In this document: in pieces, positions 35,147 to 44,478 of the stretch
Position numbering within the stretch: the stretch's first letter is position 1
Layout of the letters: the number at the start of each line of letters is the position of its first letter
Source of the DNA: Planctomycetaceae bacterium
Lineage (GTDB): Bacteria; Planctomycetota; Phycisphaerae; UBA1845; UTPLA1
NCBI GenBank assembly: GCA_006969385.1
Contig: CP030884.1
Location: 2,728,001-2,792,000 of the forward strand
Direction: 5' to 3'
DNA length: 64,000 nt
Notes under the pieces: generated by a model
What the model saw: only the letters and a program-made list of their open reading frames with translations
The model's database searches: none
Told to the model about the DNA's origin: nothing
Translations under genes and position numbers: made by a program

Positions 35147-36004
35147 ATGAGCGATCTATTCAACCTTAAGAATCTACCCACCGATCTCAAACCCGCCGTG
35201 GTCGACCTGCTCTATCGACTCGCCGACGACAGCATTCTGATCGGTCATCGCAACTCGGAATGGACCGGCATCGGCCCCATTCTCGAAGAAGACATCGCCT
35301 TCTCTTCGATGGCGCAAGACAAGATGGGCCACGCCGCCGCGTATTACACGTTGTTGCATGAACTGGGTGAACAAGATCCCGATACGCTCGCCTTCATGCG
35401 CGACGCCCACGATTTCCGCTGCTGTCAGTTCGTTGCACTTGGCAACATTGCCCCCGATGCACCGGCGGAGTCTCCTGATAATTGCAATAACCCCACGCGC
35501 GATCGGCTAATGGCCCACGGCGATTGGGCGATTTCTTTTGTACGGCAATTCCTGTTCGTTCAGGCCGACGTGGTCCGCAACAGCGCGCTCGAGTCGAGCC
35601 GCTACGACCCGCTCGCCTCACTTTGCCGCAAGATTCGCGGCGAACTACGCTATCACACGATGCATGCCGAATCGACGCTGCGTCATTTGGCCCACGGCAC
35701 CGACGACAGCCGCGACCGCATCAAAAAGTCGTTTGTCTATTTGTGGCCGTATGCGTTGGGGTTGTTTGAGGCGACGGCCCATGACCAAGCTTTGGCCGAC
35801 GCATGCATCTGTCCGACGCAAGCCGACCTGCAGCGGGAATGGCGCGCGCGCATCGACCCAATGCTCGCTGATGCCGGTCTCACCATCGATGAATCCGTGC
35901 AGCCGAAGTTCGGTGGTCGTACCGGCAAGCACGAGCAAGCGCTCGTCGATGCGCTGGCCGACATGCAGAAAGTTTATCGCCTTGAACCAACGGCAACGTG
36001 GTAG
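35147..36004 (+). CDS. paaC: 1,2-phenylacetyl-CoA epoxidase, subunit C
   Basis: A 285-residue protein of the PaaC family. It has YRLADDSILIGHRNSEWTG and SSMAQDKMGHAAAYY near the start and LRYHTMHAESTLRHLAHGT in the middle. PaaC is the structural partner of PaaA, with a decayed diiron site. The chosen ATG follows GAGG. The C-terminal part retains the family's KFGGRTGKH. Confidence 0.93.
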   Translation: MSDLFNLKNLPTDLKPAVVDLLYRLADDSILIGHRNSEWTGIGPILEEDIAFSSMAQDKMGHAAAYYTLLHELGEQDPDTLAFMRDAHDFRCCQFVALGNIAPDAPAESPDNCNNPTRDRLMAHGDWAISFVRQFLFVQADVVRNSALESSRYDPLASLCRKIRGELRYHTMHAESTLRHLAHGTDDSRDRIKKSFVYLWPYALGLFEATAHDQALADACICPTQADLQREWRARIDPMLADAGLTIDESVQPKFGGRTGKHEQALVDALADMQKVYRLEPTATW

Positions 36005-36050
36005 GAGTATTTGGTGATTGGGTGATTTTTTGAAGTGGTGATTTGCTTTC

Positions 36051-36080
36051 GATCAGAGCCGCGCCCGTCAGGAAGCGGTC
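36051..36080 (+). repeat. Dispersed repeat family C, copy 3
   Basis: GATCAGAGCCGCGCCCGTCA then GGAAGCGGTC, same strand as copies at 4301 and 11767. It lies in the paaC-paaD gap. Confidence 0.88.
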
Positions 36081-36175
36081 AGCGTCAAACATCGAGGAGG
36101 GGGACGGAATAGCAAGTACCCCTTACGCGTCGAAACAAAACGCGCGACCGACATTAAAAACGTGATGTTACCAAC

Positions 36176-36679
36176 ATGACCGAAACCACCGACAACCAAA
36201 CCCAAATCGACGCCATCTGGAATGCGTTGCAGACCGTGACCGACCCAGAAATCCCCGTGATCTCCGTCGTCGAACTCGGCATCATTCAGGATGCCTATCT
36301 CGATAACGGCAACGCCACCGTCGAGATGTGCCCCACGTTTGCCGGTTGCCCCGCCCTCGACGTGATGCGCGATAATATTCGCCACGCCGTCCGCGCCGCC
36401 GGCTTCGATGCGGTCGATGTAAAGGTAGTCTACGATCCGCCTTGGACGACCGATCGCATCACCGATGAGGGTCGCCGCAAGCTAAAAGAATTTGGCCTGG
36501 CGCCGCCCACCCAATGCGGTGGTAGCCCTGTGACCGAAGCACTGATCAAAGATACGGCCTGCCCGTTTTGCGACTCGAAAGATACCAATCTTGAATCGAT
36601 TTTCGGGCCCACGCTCTGCCGTGCCATTCACTATTGCAATAGCTGCCAACAGTCATTCGAGCAGTTCAAACCGGTATAA
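36176..36679 (+). CDS. paaD: 1,2-phenylacetyl-CoA epoxidase, subunit D
   Basis: A 167-residue protein: an N-terminal MIP18/DUF59-like domain (IWNALQTVTDPEIPVISV, then CPTFAGCPALDVM) and a C-terminal zinc ribbon (CPFC and CNSC). PaaD is needed for metal-centre maturation of the epoxidase. It follows paaC after about 170 bases with a repeat in between. The reductase gene paaE, which usually follows, is absent. Confidence 0.92.
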   Translation: MTETTDNQTQIDAIWNALQTVTDPEIPVISVVELGIIQDAYLDNGNATVEMCPTFAGCPALDVMRDNIRHAVRAAGFDAVDVKVVYDPPWTTDRITDEGRRKLKEFGLAPPTQCGGSPVTEALIKDTACPFCDSKDTNLESIFGPTLCRAIHYCNSCQQSFEQFKPV

Positions 36680-36853
36680 AGGCTCTTCTCGCGGTATGCG
36701 GTTTACAAGTTGAAGGGTTGCCAATTGGCATCGGATACGTGATCGCGACATTCGATCTGTCGCGATTTCAAGCCGTGCTCGACACTCGGAATTTCAGCCG
36801 GCACCGTTATAATTGCCCCTGTGTGTCTGATTTAGCAGCAAGAGGATTTCACC

Positions 36854-37984
36854 ATGACCCAAGCAGCATCCGCCCCCAAGACCGAAGCAGCCAAGGCTCA
36901 GGATTTTCTCCCGCTCGACGGCGTGGACCATCTCGAATTCTACGTCGGCAATGCCCTGCAAGCCGCCCATTACTACCGTCACATGTTCGGCTTCAACATC
37001 GTCGCCAAGCGCGGTCTCGAAACCGGTGATAAGGAGAAAGCCAGCTACGTGCTGGAGCAGGGCAAGATTCGTTTCGTGCTCACGACGGCGCTGACGCCCG
37101 ATCACGAAGTCGCCCGCCACTGCCAACTGCATGGCGACGGCGTGAAGGCAGTGGCGTTTCGCGTGAAGGATGTCGACAAGAGCATCGAAGAAACGCGTCG
37201 CCGTGGCGCGACCGTCGTGCAACAGCCGACGACGCTGAAAGACAACCACGGCGAGATTCGCATCGCCGCGATTCGGACTTACGGCGAAACGATTCATCGT
37301 TTCATCAGCCGGGAGAGCTACCAGGGGCACTTTGCTCCTGGCTTCATGGAAATGAACGTGCCCGCGCCGGAAGGTAGCGGCTTGGCCGCCGTCGATCATA
37401 TCGTGGGTAACGTCGAGCTTGGGGCGATGAACCATTGGGCCGCGTTTTATGCCAATGTCCTCGGGTTTGAGCAATTACTGCATTTCACCGACGAAGATAT
37501 CGCGACTGAATACAGCGCGCTGATGTCCAAGGTGATGCAAAATGGCACGGGTAAGATCAAGTTTCCGCTCAATGAACCGGCCGATGGTAAAAAGAAGAGT
37601 CAGATCGAAGAGTATCTCGATTTCTATAACGGCCCCGGCGTGCAGCACATTGCCATGAACACGGGCGATATTTGCAAGACCGTCGCCACGCTGCGCGATA
37701 AGGGCGTTCGCTTCTTACGCGTGCCCGATACCTATTACGAAGCCTTGGCCGATCGCGTCGGTAAGATTGACGAAGATTTCGAAACGCTCAAAGATCTCGG
37801 CATTCTGGTGGACCGCGACGAGGACGGTTACCTGCTGCAAATCTTCACCCAGCCGCTGGAAGACCGGCCGACGCTGTTCTTCGAAGTCATCGAGCGGCAC
37901 GGTTCGCGCGGTTTCGGGGTGGGCAACTTCAAAGCACTCTTCGTCAGCATCGAAGAAGAACAACGCCGCCGCGGTACGCTGTAA
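36854..37984 (+). CDS. hppD: 4-hydroxyphenylpyruvate dioxygenase
   Basis: A 376-residue enzyme of usual length for the family. It converts 4-hydroxyphenylpyruvate to homogentisate with O2 and Fe(II). Two vicinal-oxygen-chelate domains are visible, starting VDHLEFYVGNALQAAHYY and VDHIVGNVELGAM. Iron ligands are probably the His of VDHI, the His of GVQHIAMNT and the Glu of LFFEVIER. The product is the substrate of HmgA, whose gene lies downstream. A strong terminator follows. Confidence 0.94.
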   Translation: MTQAASAPKTEAAKAQDFLPLDGVDHLEFYVGNALQAAHYYRHMFGFNIVAKRGLETGDKEKASYVLEQGKIRFVLTTALTPDHEVARHCQLHGDGVKAVAFRVKDVDKSIEETRRRGATVVQQPTTLKDNHGEIRIAAIRTYGETIHRFISRESYQGHFAPGFMEMNVPAPEGSGLAAVDHIVGNVELGAMNHWAAFYANVLGFEQLLHFTDEDIATEYSALMSKVMQNGTGKIKFPLNEPADGKKKSQIEEYLDFYNGPGVQHIAMNTGDICKTVATLRDKGVRFLRVPDTYYEALADRVGKIDEDFETLKDLGILVDRDEDGYLLQIFTQPLEDRPTLFFEVIERHGSRGFGVGNFKALFVSIEEEQRRRGTL

Positions 37985-38014
37985 GCAAAGCCTCAAACAG
38001 CACTTTAGGCCAAG

Positions 38015-38053
38015 AAAAAAGGCATTGCCCGCAAGGAGCAATGCCTTTTTCTT
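38015..38053. terminator. Bidirectional terminator after hppD
   Basis: GGCATTGC and GCAATGCC form a stem with A-run upstream and T-run downstream. It lies between hppD and the convergent PEP-CTERM gene, so it can serve both. Confidence 0.9.
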
Positions 38054-38133
38054 TTTTTGCTTCTTTCCAATCAAGATCGAGACCGTGCTTCTTTCCGAGT
38101 CTCGTTCTTGTTTAGGATTGATTTGGCCGTGCC

Positions 38134-38994
38134 TTAGCGGCGGCGGCGAATCAAAGCGACGGCACCCATGCCGAGCAAGGCCACGGTGGCCGGCTCCGGA
38201 ATCGTGCCGTTGATGGTGATGTTGTCGAGACCAGCGGCTTCGCTGCCCGACGGGCTGCCTTCCCACGAAACGCGAATGTCGAGGGTCGAACCGGCGAGGC
38301 CGGCCAACAACGTCGAAGTGTACGTGTCGAGTGCACCAGTCGCTGCATCCGACTTGTCGAGGATGCCGGCGTCGATCGCACCGTCGATGGTCAAGCGAAG
38401 CGGATCGTTTTCCGACGGGATGGTGCCCGAATCGAGAGCGCGATAGTCGAACGGATCGATTGACTCGTCGGGGCGCGCCAAGAAGATCGTCTGATAGCCG
38501 CCGCCATCGATCTGTGCTTCGACGCGGAAACCGTCGTCCGACGACAATTCCCAGTCACCGATGGCACCCATGTCGATGTCGATGCTGTCGATGGTGATGG
38601 CGCTGGAGATATCGAAGCTCCAAACGGCGTTGTTTAGCGGGTTGCCAGCACCATCGATGTTACCGTTGCTGTCCACCAAGCCAAAGATGGCCGAGCTATT
38701 CTGACCGATCAGGCCGCGGCTATCCGTCGGGAACGCACCGCCGGTGCCGTCGCCACTAACGTCGGCAGCCGAGTCATCGGCGAGGTCAAACGGCATACCG
38801 GTAACAAACGGTTCGGCGCGACCAAAGATGTCACCACCGCTACCACCGCCGGCACCGTAATCGAACACGTTGGTCGTGCCGTTCAGATTGATGGCACCAC
38901 CATCAAAATCTTCAAAACCGATTACATCGGCGTTGACCGACTGAGCCGCGATGGCGACGATCGCCGCAACGGCCACACTAAAAAAGCTCTTCAT
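38134..38994 (-). CDS. PEP-CTERM sorting domain protein
   Basis: A 286-residue exported protein. The ATG has AAGGAGG upstream. A signal peptide (MKSFFSVAVAAIVAIAAQSVNA) is followed by a beta-rich domain with VIGFEDFDGGAINLNGT at its start and repeated Asp/Gly turns. The tail IPEPATVALLGMGAVALI then RRRR is a PEP-CTERM signal. It is not similar to the two PEP-CTERM paralogs at 14-16 kb. It interrupts the hppD-hmgA pair and is transcribed the other way. Confidence 0.9.
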   Translation of the reverse strand: MKSFFSVAVAAIVAIAAQSVNADVIGFEDFDGGAINLNGTTNVFDYGAGGGSGGDIFGRAEPFVTGMPFDLADDSAADVSGDGTGGAFPTDSRGLIGQNSSAIFGLVDSNGNIDGAGNPLNNAVWSFDISSAITIDSIDIDMGAIGDWELSSDDGFRVEAQIDGGGYQTIFLARPDESIDPFDYRALDSGTIPSENDPLRLTIDGAIDAGILDKSDAATGALDTYTSTLLAGLAGSTLDIRVSWEGSPSGSEAAGLDNITINGTIPEPATVALLGMGAVALIRRRR

Positions 38995-39080
38995 TTCATC
39001 CTCCTTCAAGATTCGTCTGTCGAGCCTAAGCTTGGGCGCCGCGCGTGTACTGATTCCGCAGCACCATTACGTACATCGAT

Positions 39081-39332
39081 TTACTATGTTGATACTCGGG
39101 GGCGGGGGCTTCTTTTCCGCCTCGATTTGACCATGAGTCTAACCGCTCAAATTGAATTGGGGATGCCCCAATTGCTAATATTCCATTAAGGTTCCAAGCT
39201 GTCGGATTACTATGTTGATACTCGGGGGCGGGGGCTTCTTTTCCGCCTCGATTTGACCATGAGTCTAACCGCTCAAATTGAATTGGGGATGCCCCAATTG
39301 CTAATATTCCATTAAGGTTCCAAGCTGTCGGA
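39081..39332. repeat. Perfect tandem duplication of 126 bp
   Basis: 39081-39206 and 39207-39332 are identical as far as I can compare by eye. Each unit starts TTACTATGTTGATACTC and contains the palindrome AATTGGGGATGCCCCAATT. The unit length is a multiple of three, so a minus-strand frame runs through both copies (42-residue repeats), but it has no ribosome binding site and no recognisable protein family. Perfect identity suggests a very recent duplication, or an assembly artefact. Confidence 0.9.
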
Positions 39333-39701
39333 CTTGATATCGCACTATTCACAGCGCGGTCGAAATTCGGATTCGTAAACGCCTGTCAGGACCGGCTTTA
39401 GAGGGGCTGTGATTCGCACGGATTAAACTGGATACTAAAGATTTTCTTGGTGCGATTGGTCCAATTTGGCTTCGCATAGGGACCGATCGGTCAATGACCT
39501 CGGCATTGCCGCTCGATTCGGAGCCTGTTCACCAGAATAAGTCCTCGGCAGGAAACAAATCGTGTTCCTGGTATGTTCAGACTCGTACAGCTGGGGCTCA
39601 AAATAGACGCATTGATCGAACTTACCACCGAATCTGCCAGAGAGCCGATTCTCCAATAAAATAAGAAAGCGTCGCCACGGTTTTCAGAACGAGAAAAAAG
39701 C
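39333..39701. other. Gap upstream of hmgA without a confident gene
   Basis: About 370 bases between the tandem repeat and hmgA. Short minus-strand open frames exist but show no known domain, no signal sequence and no good ribosome binding site. It may hold decayed sequence and the hmgA promoter. Confidence 0.45.
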
Positions 39702-40898
39702 ATGATCCACTACCACAAACTCGGCATCGTACCGCCCAAGCCCCATATCACGATGTACGAAGAAGGCAAGCTGCTGATGGAGCAGTGCTTTACGCGGCAA
39801 GGCTTTGAGGGCCCGTATTCCACGCTCTATTTCCGCGAGCCGCCGACAGACGAATGCGCCGTGGAGAAACTGGCCATTCCCGGGTTCTGCCCATTCGAGC
39901 CGCTCGCCGAGCAGCCGCTCTATCGTCGCCACATCCGCACGCAGGAACTCAAAGCCTCAGGAGACTTCCTCGATGCGCGCCGCGTGCTGATGTTCAACAG
40001 CGACATTCAAATGAGCATGGTCAAGCCGACCGTTTCGAGCCCGCGCTTCTTCACCAATGGTGACGGCGACGAATGTTACTTCGTTTACAAAGGTAGCGGT
40101 CGACTCGAATCGATGTTCGGCGTCTTAAGTTTTCGCGAACACGATTACATTCTCATCCCGCGCGGCACGCCGTATCGTTTCCAGTTCGACAACGCCGACA
40201 ACGAACTTTTCGCCTTTGAAGGCACCGGTTGGATCGATGTGCCCAACGAATGGCGCAACAACCACGGCCAGATCACCGATTACGCGCCGTACTCGCATCG
40301 CGACTTTCGCATTCCCGAATCCTTGCTTGCCTACAGCGAAGCCACGCATGGTAAGGCGCCCCACAAACTGGTCGTGAAGCGCGACAACACGCTGACGGTG
40401 CATCAGTTCGATCATTTCCCACACGATGTTGCCGGTTGGGATGGCTCGGTGTATCCGGTGGCATTCAATATTCACGACTATCAGCCGAAGACGGCGACGG
40501 TGCATTTGCCGCCGACGATTCATATAACGTTTGCGGGTAATGAGTTCGTGATCTGCTCGTTCGTGCCGCGTAAGGTGGACTACTATGACAAGGACGGCCT
40601 CAAGGCGATTCCTTGTCCGTACGGGCATGCCAGCGTTCACATGGATGAGATTTTGTTTTACGTAGCGGGCAATTTTACTAGCCGGAAGGGAATCGATTCC
40701 GGCAGCATCAGCCTACACCCGGCCGGCATTCCGCACGGCCCGCACCCCGGCACTTATGAAGGCAGCATCGGCCACGAGCGCAGCAGTGAACTCGCCGTGA
40801 TGTGCGATACCTACAAAAAGCTACACCTTACGACGGTCGCGCACGATCTGGAAGACAAGGATTACCACATGACCTGGCTGCAAAAAGAGGGCGGCTAG
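39702..40898 (+). CDS. hmgA: Homogentisate 1,2-dioxygenase
   Basis: A 398-residue cupin enzyme that opens the ring of homogentisate to maleylacetoacetate. It is of the shorter type (about 385-400 residues), starting MIHYHKLGIVPPKPHI rather than the longer N-terminus of Pseudomonas HmgA. Iron-site regions are likely in FYVAGNFTSRKGID, SLHPAGIPHGPHP and the preceding SVHMDE. With hppD upstream it completes the first part of tyrosine degradation; a gene for maleylacetoacetate isomerase or fumarylacetoacetase is not in the window. Confidence 0.9.
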   Translation: MIHYHKLGIVPPKPHITMYEEGKLLMEQCFTRQGFEGPYSTLYFREPPTDECAVEKLAIPGFCPFEPLAEQPLYRRHIRTQELKASGDFLDARRVLMFNSDIQMSMVKPTVSSPRFFTNGDGDECYFVYKGSGRLESMFGVLSFREHDYILIPRGTPYRFQFDNADNELFAFEGTGWIDVPNEWRNNHGQITDYAPYSHRDFRIPESLLAYSEATHGKAPHKLVVKRDNTLTVHQFDHFPHDVAGWDGSVYPVAFNIHDYQPKTATVHLPPTIHITFAGNEFVICSFVPRKVDYYDKDGLKAIPCPYGHASVHMDEILFYVAGNFTSRKGIDSGSISLHPAGIPHGPHPGTYEGSIGHERSSELAVMCDTYKKLHLTTVAHDLEDKDYHMTWLQKEGG

Positions 40899-41174
40899 GG
40901 GTTACGTAATTAGCCAAATGACAAAGAGCTAAATGAGATTATTCGGACCGAACGCAAGCGGACGGATTGCGGCATCTTTCGCCGGTCCGGGTAATCTGTG
41001 GAGTTATCCGCTGCTACACTCAATCGGGGGCATTTGCTCGACGGCATCCATCTGCGTCTGCTACCAGCTTCGCAGTACGTAACCATCGTTTGCTTACGTG
41101 ATTACGGCAGTTGACCGATCCTCACCGGCACAACCGGTTCCCCCGGTGTGTAAAACGTCAGGATTGGGATTGCT

Positions 41175-42863
41175 GTGAACCTTGCCCCCGCCATTCCGGA
41201 GATTGCCGCGCTGTCCAATGGTGAAGCTGCGCTCGCGCTTGCGCCGCCGACGGTCTTAATCGTTGACGACGACCCGGCAGCGCAAAAGCTCAGCCAGTTC
41301 GCGCTGGAGCGATTGGGCTGGCAGATCGAGCTAGCATCAACCGCGCGGGCGGCGCTAGAGTTTTGCTACGACGCGATTCCGGACCTGATCGTCCTCGACG
41401 TACAACTCCCCGACCAGAGCGGCCTTGCGGTTGCCGAGAAGATACGCAAGGCCCCCAAGACGGAACTCATACCCATCGTAATGCTCAGTGCGTGCGATTC
41501 GCCGGAAGAAATCAAGGCGGGTCTTGCCGCGGGTGCCGATGCCTATCTCACCAAGCCGATCGATCCGGAAGAACTGAGCCTGCGCGTTAAATCGCTGTCG
41601 CGCTTGCATCGAACGTGGCGCGAGTTGCAGCAAGGTCGCGGTGTCCTCGGCGAACAAACGCGCATCCTGGGGCTGTTGCTCGATCTAACGGCGGCGCTGG
41701 CGCGCACCGAAAAGCTCGACATGATTCTGCGCCATACGATCAACGCGGCCGCGGACATTACCTTTTGTCGCCGTATCTCGATCATGCTGCCGGACCGTGA
41801 GAACAATTCTCTCTACATCGCCAGCAGCTTAGGCTTAGACCAGCAAATCAAAGAGAACGTCCGCGTCAAAATCGGCGAGTCCATCGCCGGTCGCATTTTT
41901 GAATCGGGCGAGCCTATCCTGATCAACACTCAGGAAGAAGCTCGCCTACTGCTCGATGACGATGAGATGCGCATGCTGCACGGCCTGCCGATGCTTTCGA
42001 CGCCGCTGTGTGCGTCGGAAAAGGTGGTCGGCGTACTCAACTTGACCGAGCGCTTTCAGGAAACGCCTTTTACATCGAATGAGATAGGCTTCTTGAATCT
42101 GCTCACCAACTACGCCGCATCAGCGATTCAAAACGTACGCACGCGTATCGCGCGCGACGAAGCACGCGATTCGGTCGTGTTCGCCCTGGCTAAACTTGCC
42201 GAGCATCGCGATGACGACACGGGTAAGCATCTCGATCGTGTCACATTATTCTGCCTGAAGCTTGCCGGTGAGCTGCGCAAAAAGCCCGCCTTCGCCACTC
42301 ACATTACGCATGAGTTCATGTGGAATCTGAAGCGCGCCGCGCCGCTGCACGACATCGGTAAGGTTGCCATTCCCGACGCCATCCTACTTAAGCCCGGTCG
42401 CCTGTCCGAAGAAGAGATGGCCGTTATGCGTCGCCACACGAGCATCGGCGCGGAGACGATCCGCTCGCTGCTCGAACGCGCCCCGGACTCGGGCTTCCTA
42501 AGAATGGCCGAGGAAATTGCGGAGTGCCACCACGAATGGTTCGACGGCAGCGGCTATCCGAAGAAACTCGCGGCTGAAGACATTCCCTTGTCGGCGCGCA
42601 TCGTTGCCCTTGCCGACGTATACGACGCACTCACGACCGAGCGCGTTTACAAGAACGCCATGTCGCATCGCAAGGCGGTGCAGATCATCAGCGAAGAACG
42701 CGGCACCCATTTCGACCCCGCGATTGTCGACGTGTTTCTCAAGCTCGAGCCCGAGTTCGAACGCATGTCGCGCGAAATGGCAGACGAAGGGCCCGCCAAC
42801 CCCCGCGAACTCGCCCGCTCATCGAGCGAGCTGCTTGAATCCCTCGGTGCCAGCGGTCGCTAA
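41175..42863 (+). CDS. Response regulator with GAF and HD-GYP domains
   Basis: A 562-residue signalling protein. A receiver domain (about 25-145) has VLIVDDDPAAQ, the phospho-acceptor in LIVLDVQLPD, and a Lys in YLTKPIDPEE. A GAF domain (about 165-320) follows, and then an HD-GYP domain (about 330-545) with HDIGKVAIPDAIL, the His pair HHEWFDGSGYP and the GYP motif itself, all intact. HD-GYP domains hydrolyse cyclic di-GMP. GTG start. It is likely to lower cyclic di-GMP when phosphorylated or when the GAF domain binds its ligand. No histidine kinase is next to it. Confidence 0.92.
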   Translation: MNLAPAIPEIAALSNGEAALALAPPTVLIVDDDPAAQKLSQFALERLGWQIELASTARAALEFCYDAIPDLIVLDVQLPDQSGLAVAEKIRKAPKTELIPIVMLSACDSPEEIKAGLAAGADAYLTKPIDPEELSLRVKSLSRLHRTWRELQQGRGVLGEQTRILGLLLDLTAALARTEKLDMILRHTINAAADITFCRRISIMLPDRENNSLYIASSLGLDQQIKENVRVKIGESIAGRIFESGEPILINTQEEARLLLDDDEMRMLHGLPMLSTPLCASEKVVGVLNLTERFQETPFTSNEIGFLNLLTNYAASAIQNVRTRIARDEARDSVVFALAKLAEHRDDDTGKHLDRVTLFCLKLAGELRKKPAFATHITHEFMWNLKRAAPLHDIGKVAIPDAILLKPGRLSEEEMAVMRRHTSIGAETIRSLLERAPDSGFLRMAEEIAECHHEWFDGSGYPKKLAAEDIPLSARIVALADVYDALTTERVYKNAMSHRKAVQIISEERGTHFDPAIVDVFLKLEPEFERMSREMADEGPANPRELARSSSELLESLGASGR

Positions 42864-43035
42864 ATGAGCGGTCTTCGCTCATCAGCCGGCCAATCCCATC
42901 TTGCCACGCCCCCAATCGTCTCATAAGGTGATTTCTGGTGATTGCTGCCCTCAAAAAAGGGGCCTGCCGCCTCAGAATAGGGCAAGAATTCACGCCACGG
43001 TCCCTAACTAACGGGCGACGCACGGGTCTTAGCAC

Positions 43036-43653
43036 ATGGCAGATAGCGCGAAACCAGCCGCGGGCGACGATGCCGCCCGGCTTCAGGATGCCGAGGACGT
43101 CGCCGCCACCTTAGCGGGCGACCTGTCGGCGTTCGATCGGCTGATCGAGCGTTATCAGCGGCGTGCCGTGGCCGTGTCATACCGGCTGCTCGGCAACATT
43201 CAGGATGCTCAGGATGTCGCGCAAAACGCCTTTGTGAAGGCGTTTAAGGCGCTGGAGAACCTGAACGATCCATTGCGGTTCGGTTCGTGGCTCATGCGGA
43301 TCGTCTCGAACCTGTCGCTGAACTATCGGCGCGACCGCAAGCGTCACGCGCCGCTCGCCACCAGCGAAGGCGACGTAGGCGTGCCGGAAGCCGAGATCGC
43401 GGCCTCCGATGGTCGGGCGGTCGAACGACCGAGCCTGGCGTTGGAAACGCGCGAGAACGAAGCACAAATCGGTAGGGCGTTGGATGGCCTGCCGGAGAAA
43501 CAGCGGCTCGCCTTGGTGCTCTTCGCAATTGAGGGCATGAGCCAGAAGGAAGTCGCCGACGTCATGGAATGCAGCGTGGAAATGGTCAAGTGGAACGTGT
43601 TTCAGGCACGCAAAACGCTAAAGGAAACCTTAGCCCACTTGCTAGAGGAATAA
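43036..43653 (+). CDS. ECF RNA polymerase sigma factor (second)
   Basis: A 205-residue sigma factor. Region 2 reads FDRLIERYQRRAVAVSYRLLGN then DAQDVAQNAFVKAFKAL, and region 4 reads LPEKQRLALVLFAIEGMS then VMECSVEMVKWNVFQARKTL. It is followed without gap by the anti-sigma gene (TAA then ATG). It differs from the one at 8672 and should serve another regulon. Confidence 0.9.
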   Translation: MADSAKPAAGDDAARLQDAEDVAATLAGDLSAFDRLIERYQRRAVAVSYRLLGNIQDAQDVAQNAFVKAFKALENLNDPLRFGSWLMRIVSNLSLNYRRDRKRHAPLATSEGDVGVPEAEIAASDGRAVERPSLALETRENEAQIGRALDGLPEKQRLALVLFAIEGMSQKEVADVMECSVEMVKWNVFQARKTLKETLAHLLEE

Positions 43654-44367
43654 ATGAACGTAAGCCGCGAACAACTCGAACTGCTCATCAGCCGTGGGGC
43701 CGAAGCGCCACTGTCGGAAAGCGAACGCGCGACGGTACAGCAGGCCATTGCGACCGACGAAACGCTGGTGCGCGATCGCGCTGCGTACGTGCGGTTGAAT
43801 GCGTTGTTGAGTGCTACGCGCGGATTGCCTGCGAGCGTTGACGTATCGGCAGCAACAAAGCGTGCGATTCGCGACGAGTTCGCGCAGGCTACGCTCCAAG
43901 ACCATGAAACGGATTCCCGGCTACGGGAGTTGTTGGGTGATCTGCCGGCGACCGACTGGCAGGCGTTTCATCAGCGCGCCAGCGCAGCCGTTGCAGCGGA
44001 ATCCGAAACGCGCCAGCCCGAGACCATTCGTTTCCCCGCCGTGCTAACGTGGGCAGCGCCCTTGGCGGCGGCAGCAATGTTGGTGTTCGCCTTTTGGGGG
44101 CCGACAAGCCCAGTTGTGCAACACGATTCCAAGACGACCGTCGCCGTTGCAGAACGTGCGTCGATCGTCGTCGTCGAAGTCGAGCGACCGACGAGCGGCG
44201 GATTGGTCGAAATCAGTTTTGACCGCACGCCGCCAGCAGCGGTTGCGGTGCAGGATGACGAACCTCTGCCGGGCGGCACGGTAATCGTAAACGGCACATG
44301 GCCCAGCAATTTGTCCAAAGCGCCGGCCCGTGCCGGCGGCGTAGCGATCGACGCGTATTACTATTGA
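43654..44367 (+). CDS. Probable anti-sigma factor
   Basis: A 237-residue single-pass membrane protein directly after the sigma gene. The cytoplasmic part (about 1-125) is helical with an LSESERATVQQAI segment. A membrane helix (VLTWAAPLAAAAMLVFAFW) comes near residue 135, then an outer part of about 80 residues ending GGVAIDAYYY. No known anti-sigma zinc motif is visible. The role is inferred from position and topology. Confidence 0.7.
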   Translation: MNVSREQLELLISRGAEAPLSESERATVQQAIATDETLVRDRAAYVRLNALLSATRGLPASVDVSAATKRAIRDEFAQATLQDHETDSRLRELLGDLPATDWQAFHQRASAAVAAESETRQPETIRFPAVLTWAAPLAAAAMLVFAFWGPTSPVVQHDSKTTVAVAERASIVVVEVERPTSGGLVEISFDRTPPAAVAVQDDEPLPGGTVIVNGTWPSNLSKAPARAGGVAIDAYYY

Positions 44368-44478
44368 TCCGCGCCGCGTCGCGGTCGCAACAACTTAAGA
44401 ATGCTTCGGTAACCCGACGTGATGCTGCGTCGGGTGCCGTCATTTAGACGTAACCTCCCAAACGGAGTGATGATCAGG

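Noticed and set aside
39081..39332. Integron attC-like sites (GTCTAAC core in each unit)
   Set aside because: Only one of the two core sites is present in each unit; the matching GTTRRRY partner around the palindrome is absent, and there is no integrase.
39026..39352. A 108-residue repeat protein on the minus strand
   Set aside because: The frame exists only because the tandem unit is a multiple of three. There is no ribosome binding site and no recognisable domain.
40899..41174. Cyclic di-GMP riboswitch upstream of the HD-GYP gene
   Set aside because: I looked for the conserved GEMM-type core and did not find it; only unspecific GC-rich pairing is seen.
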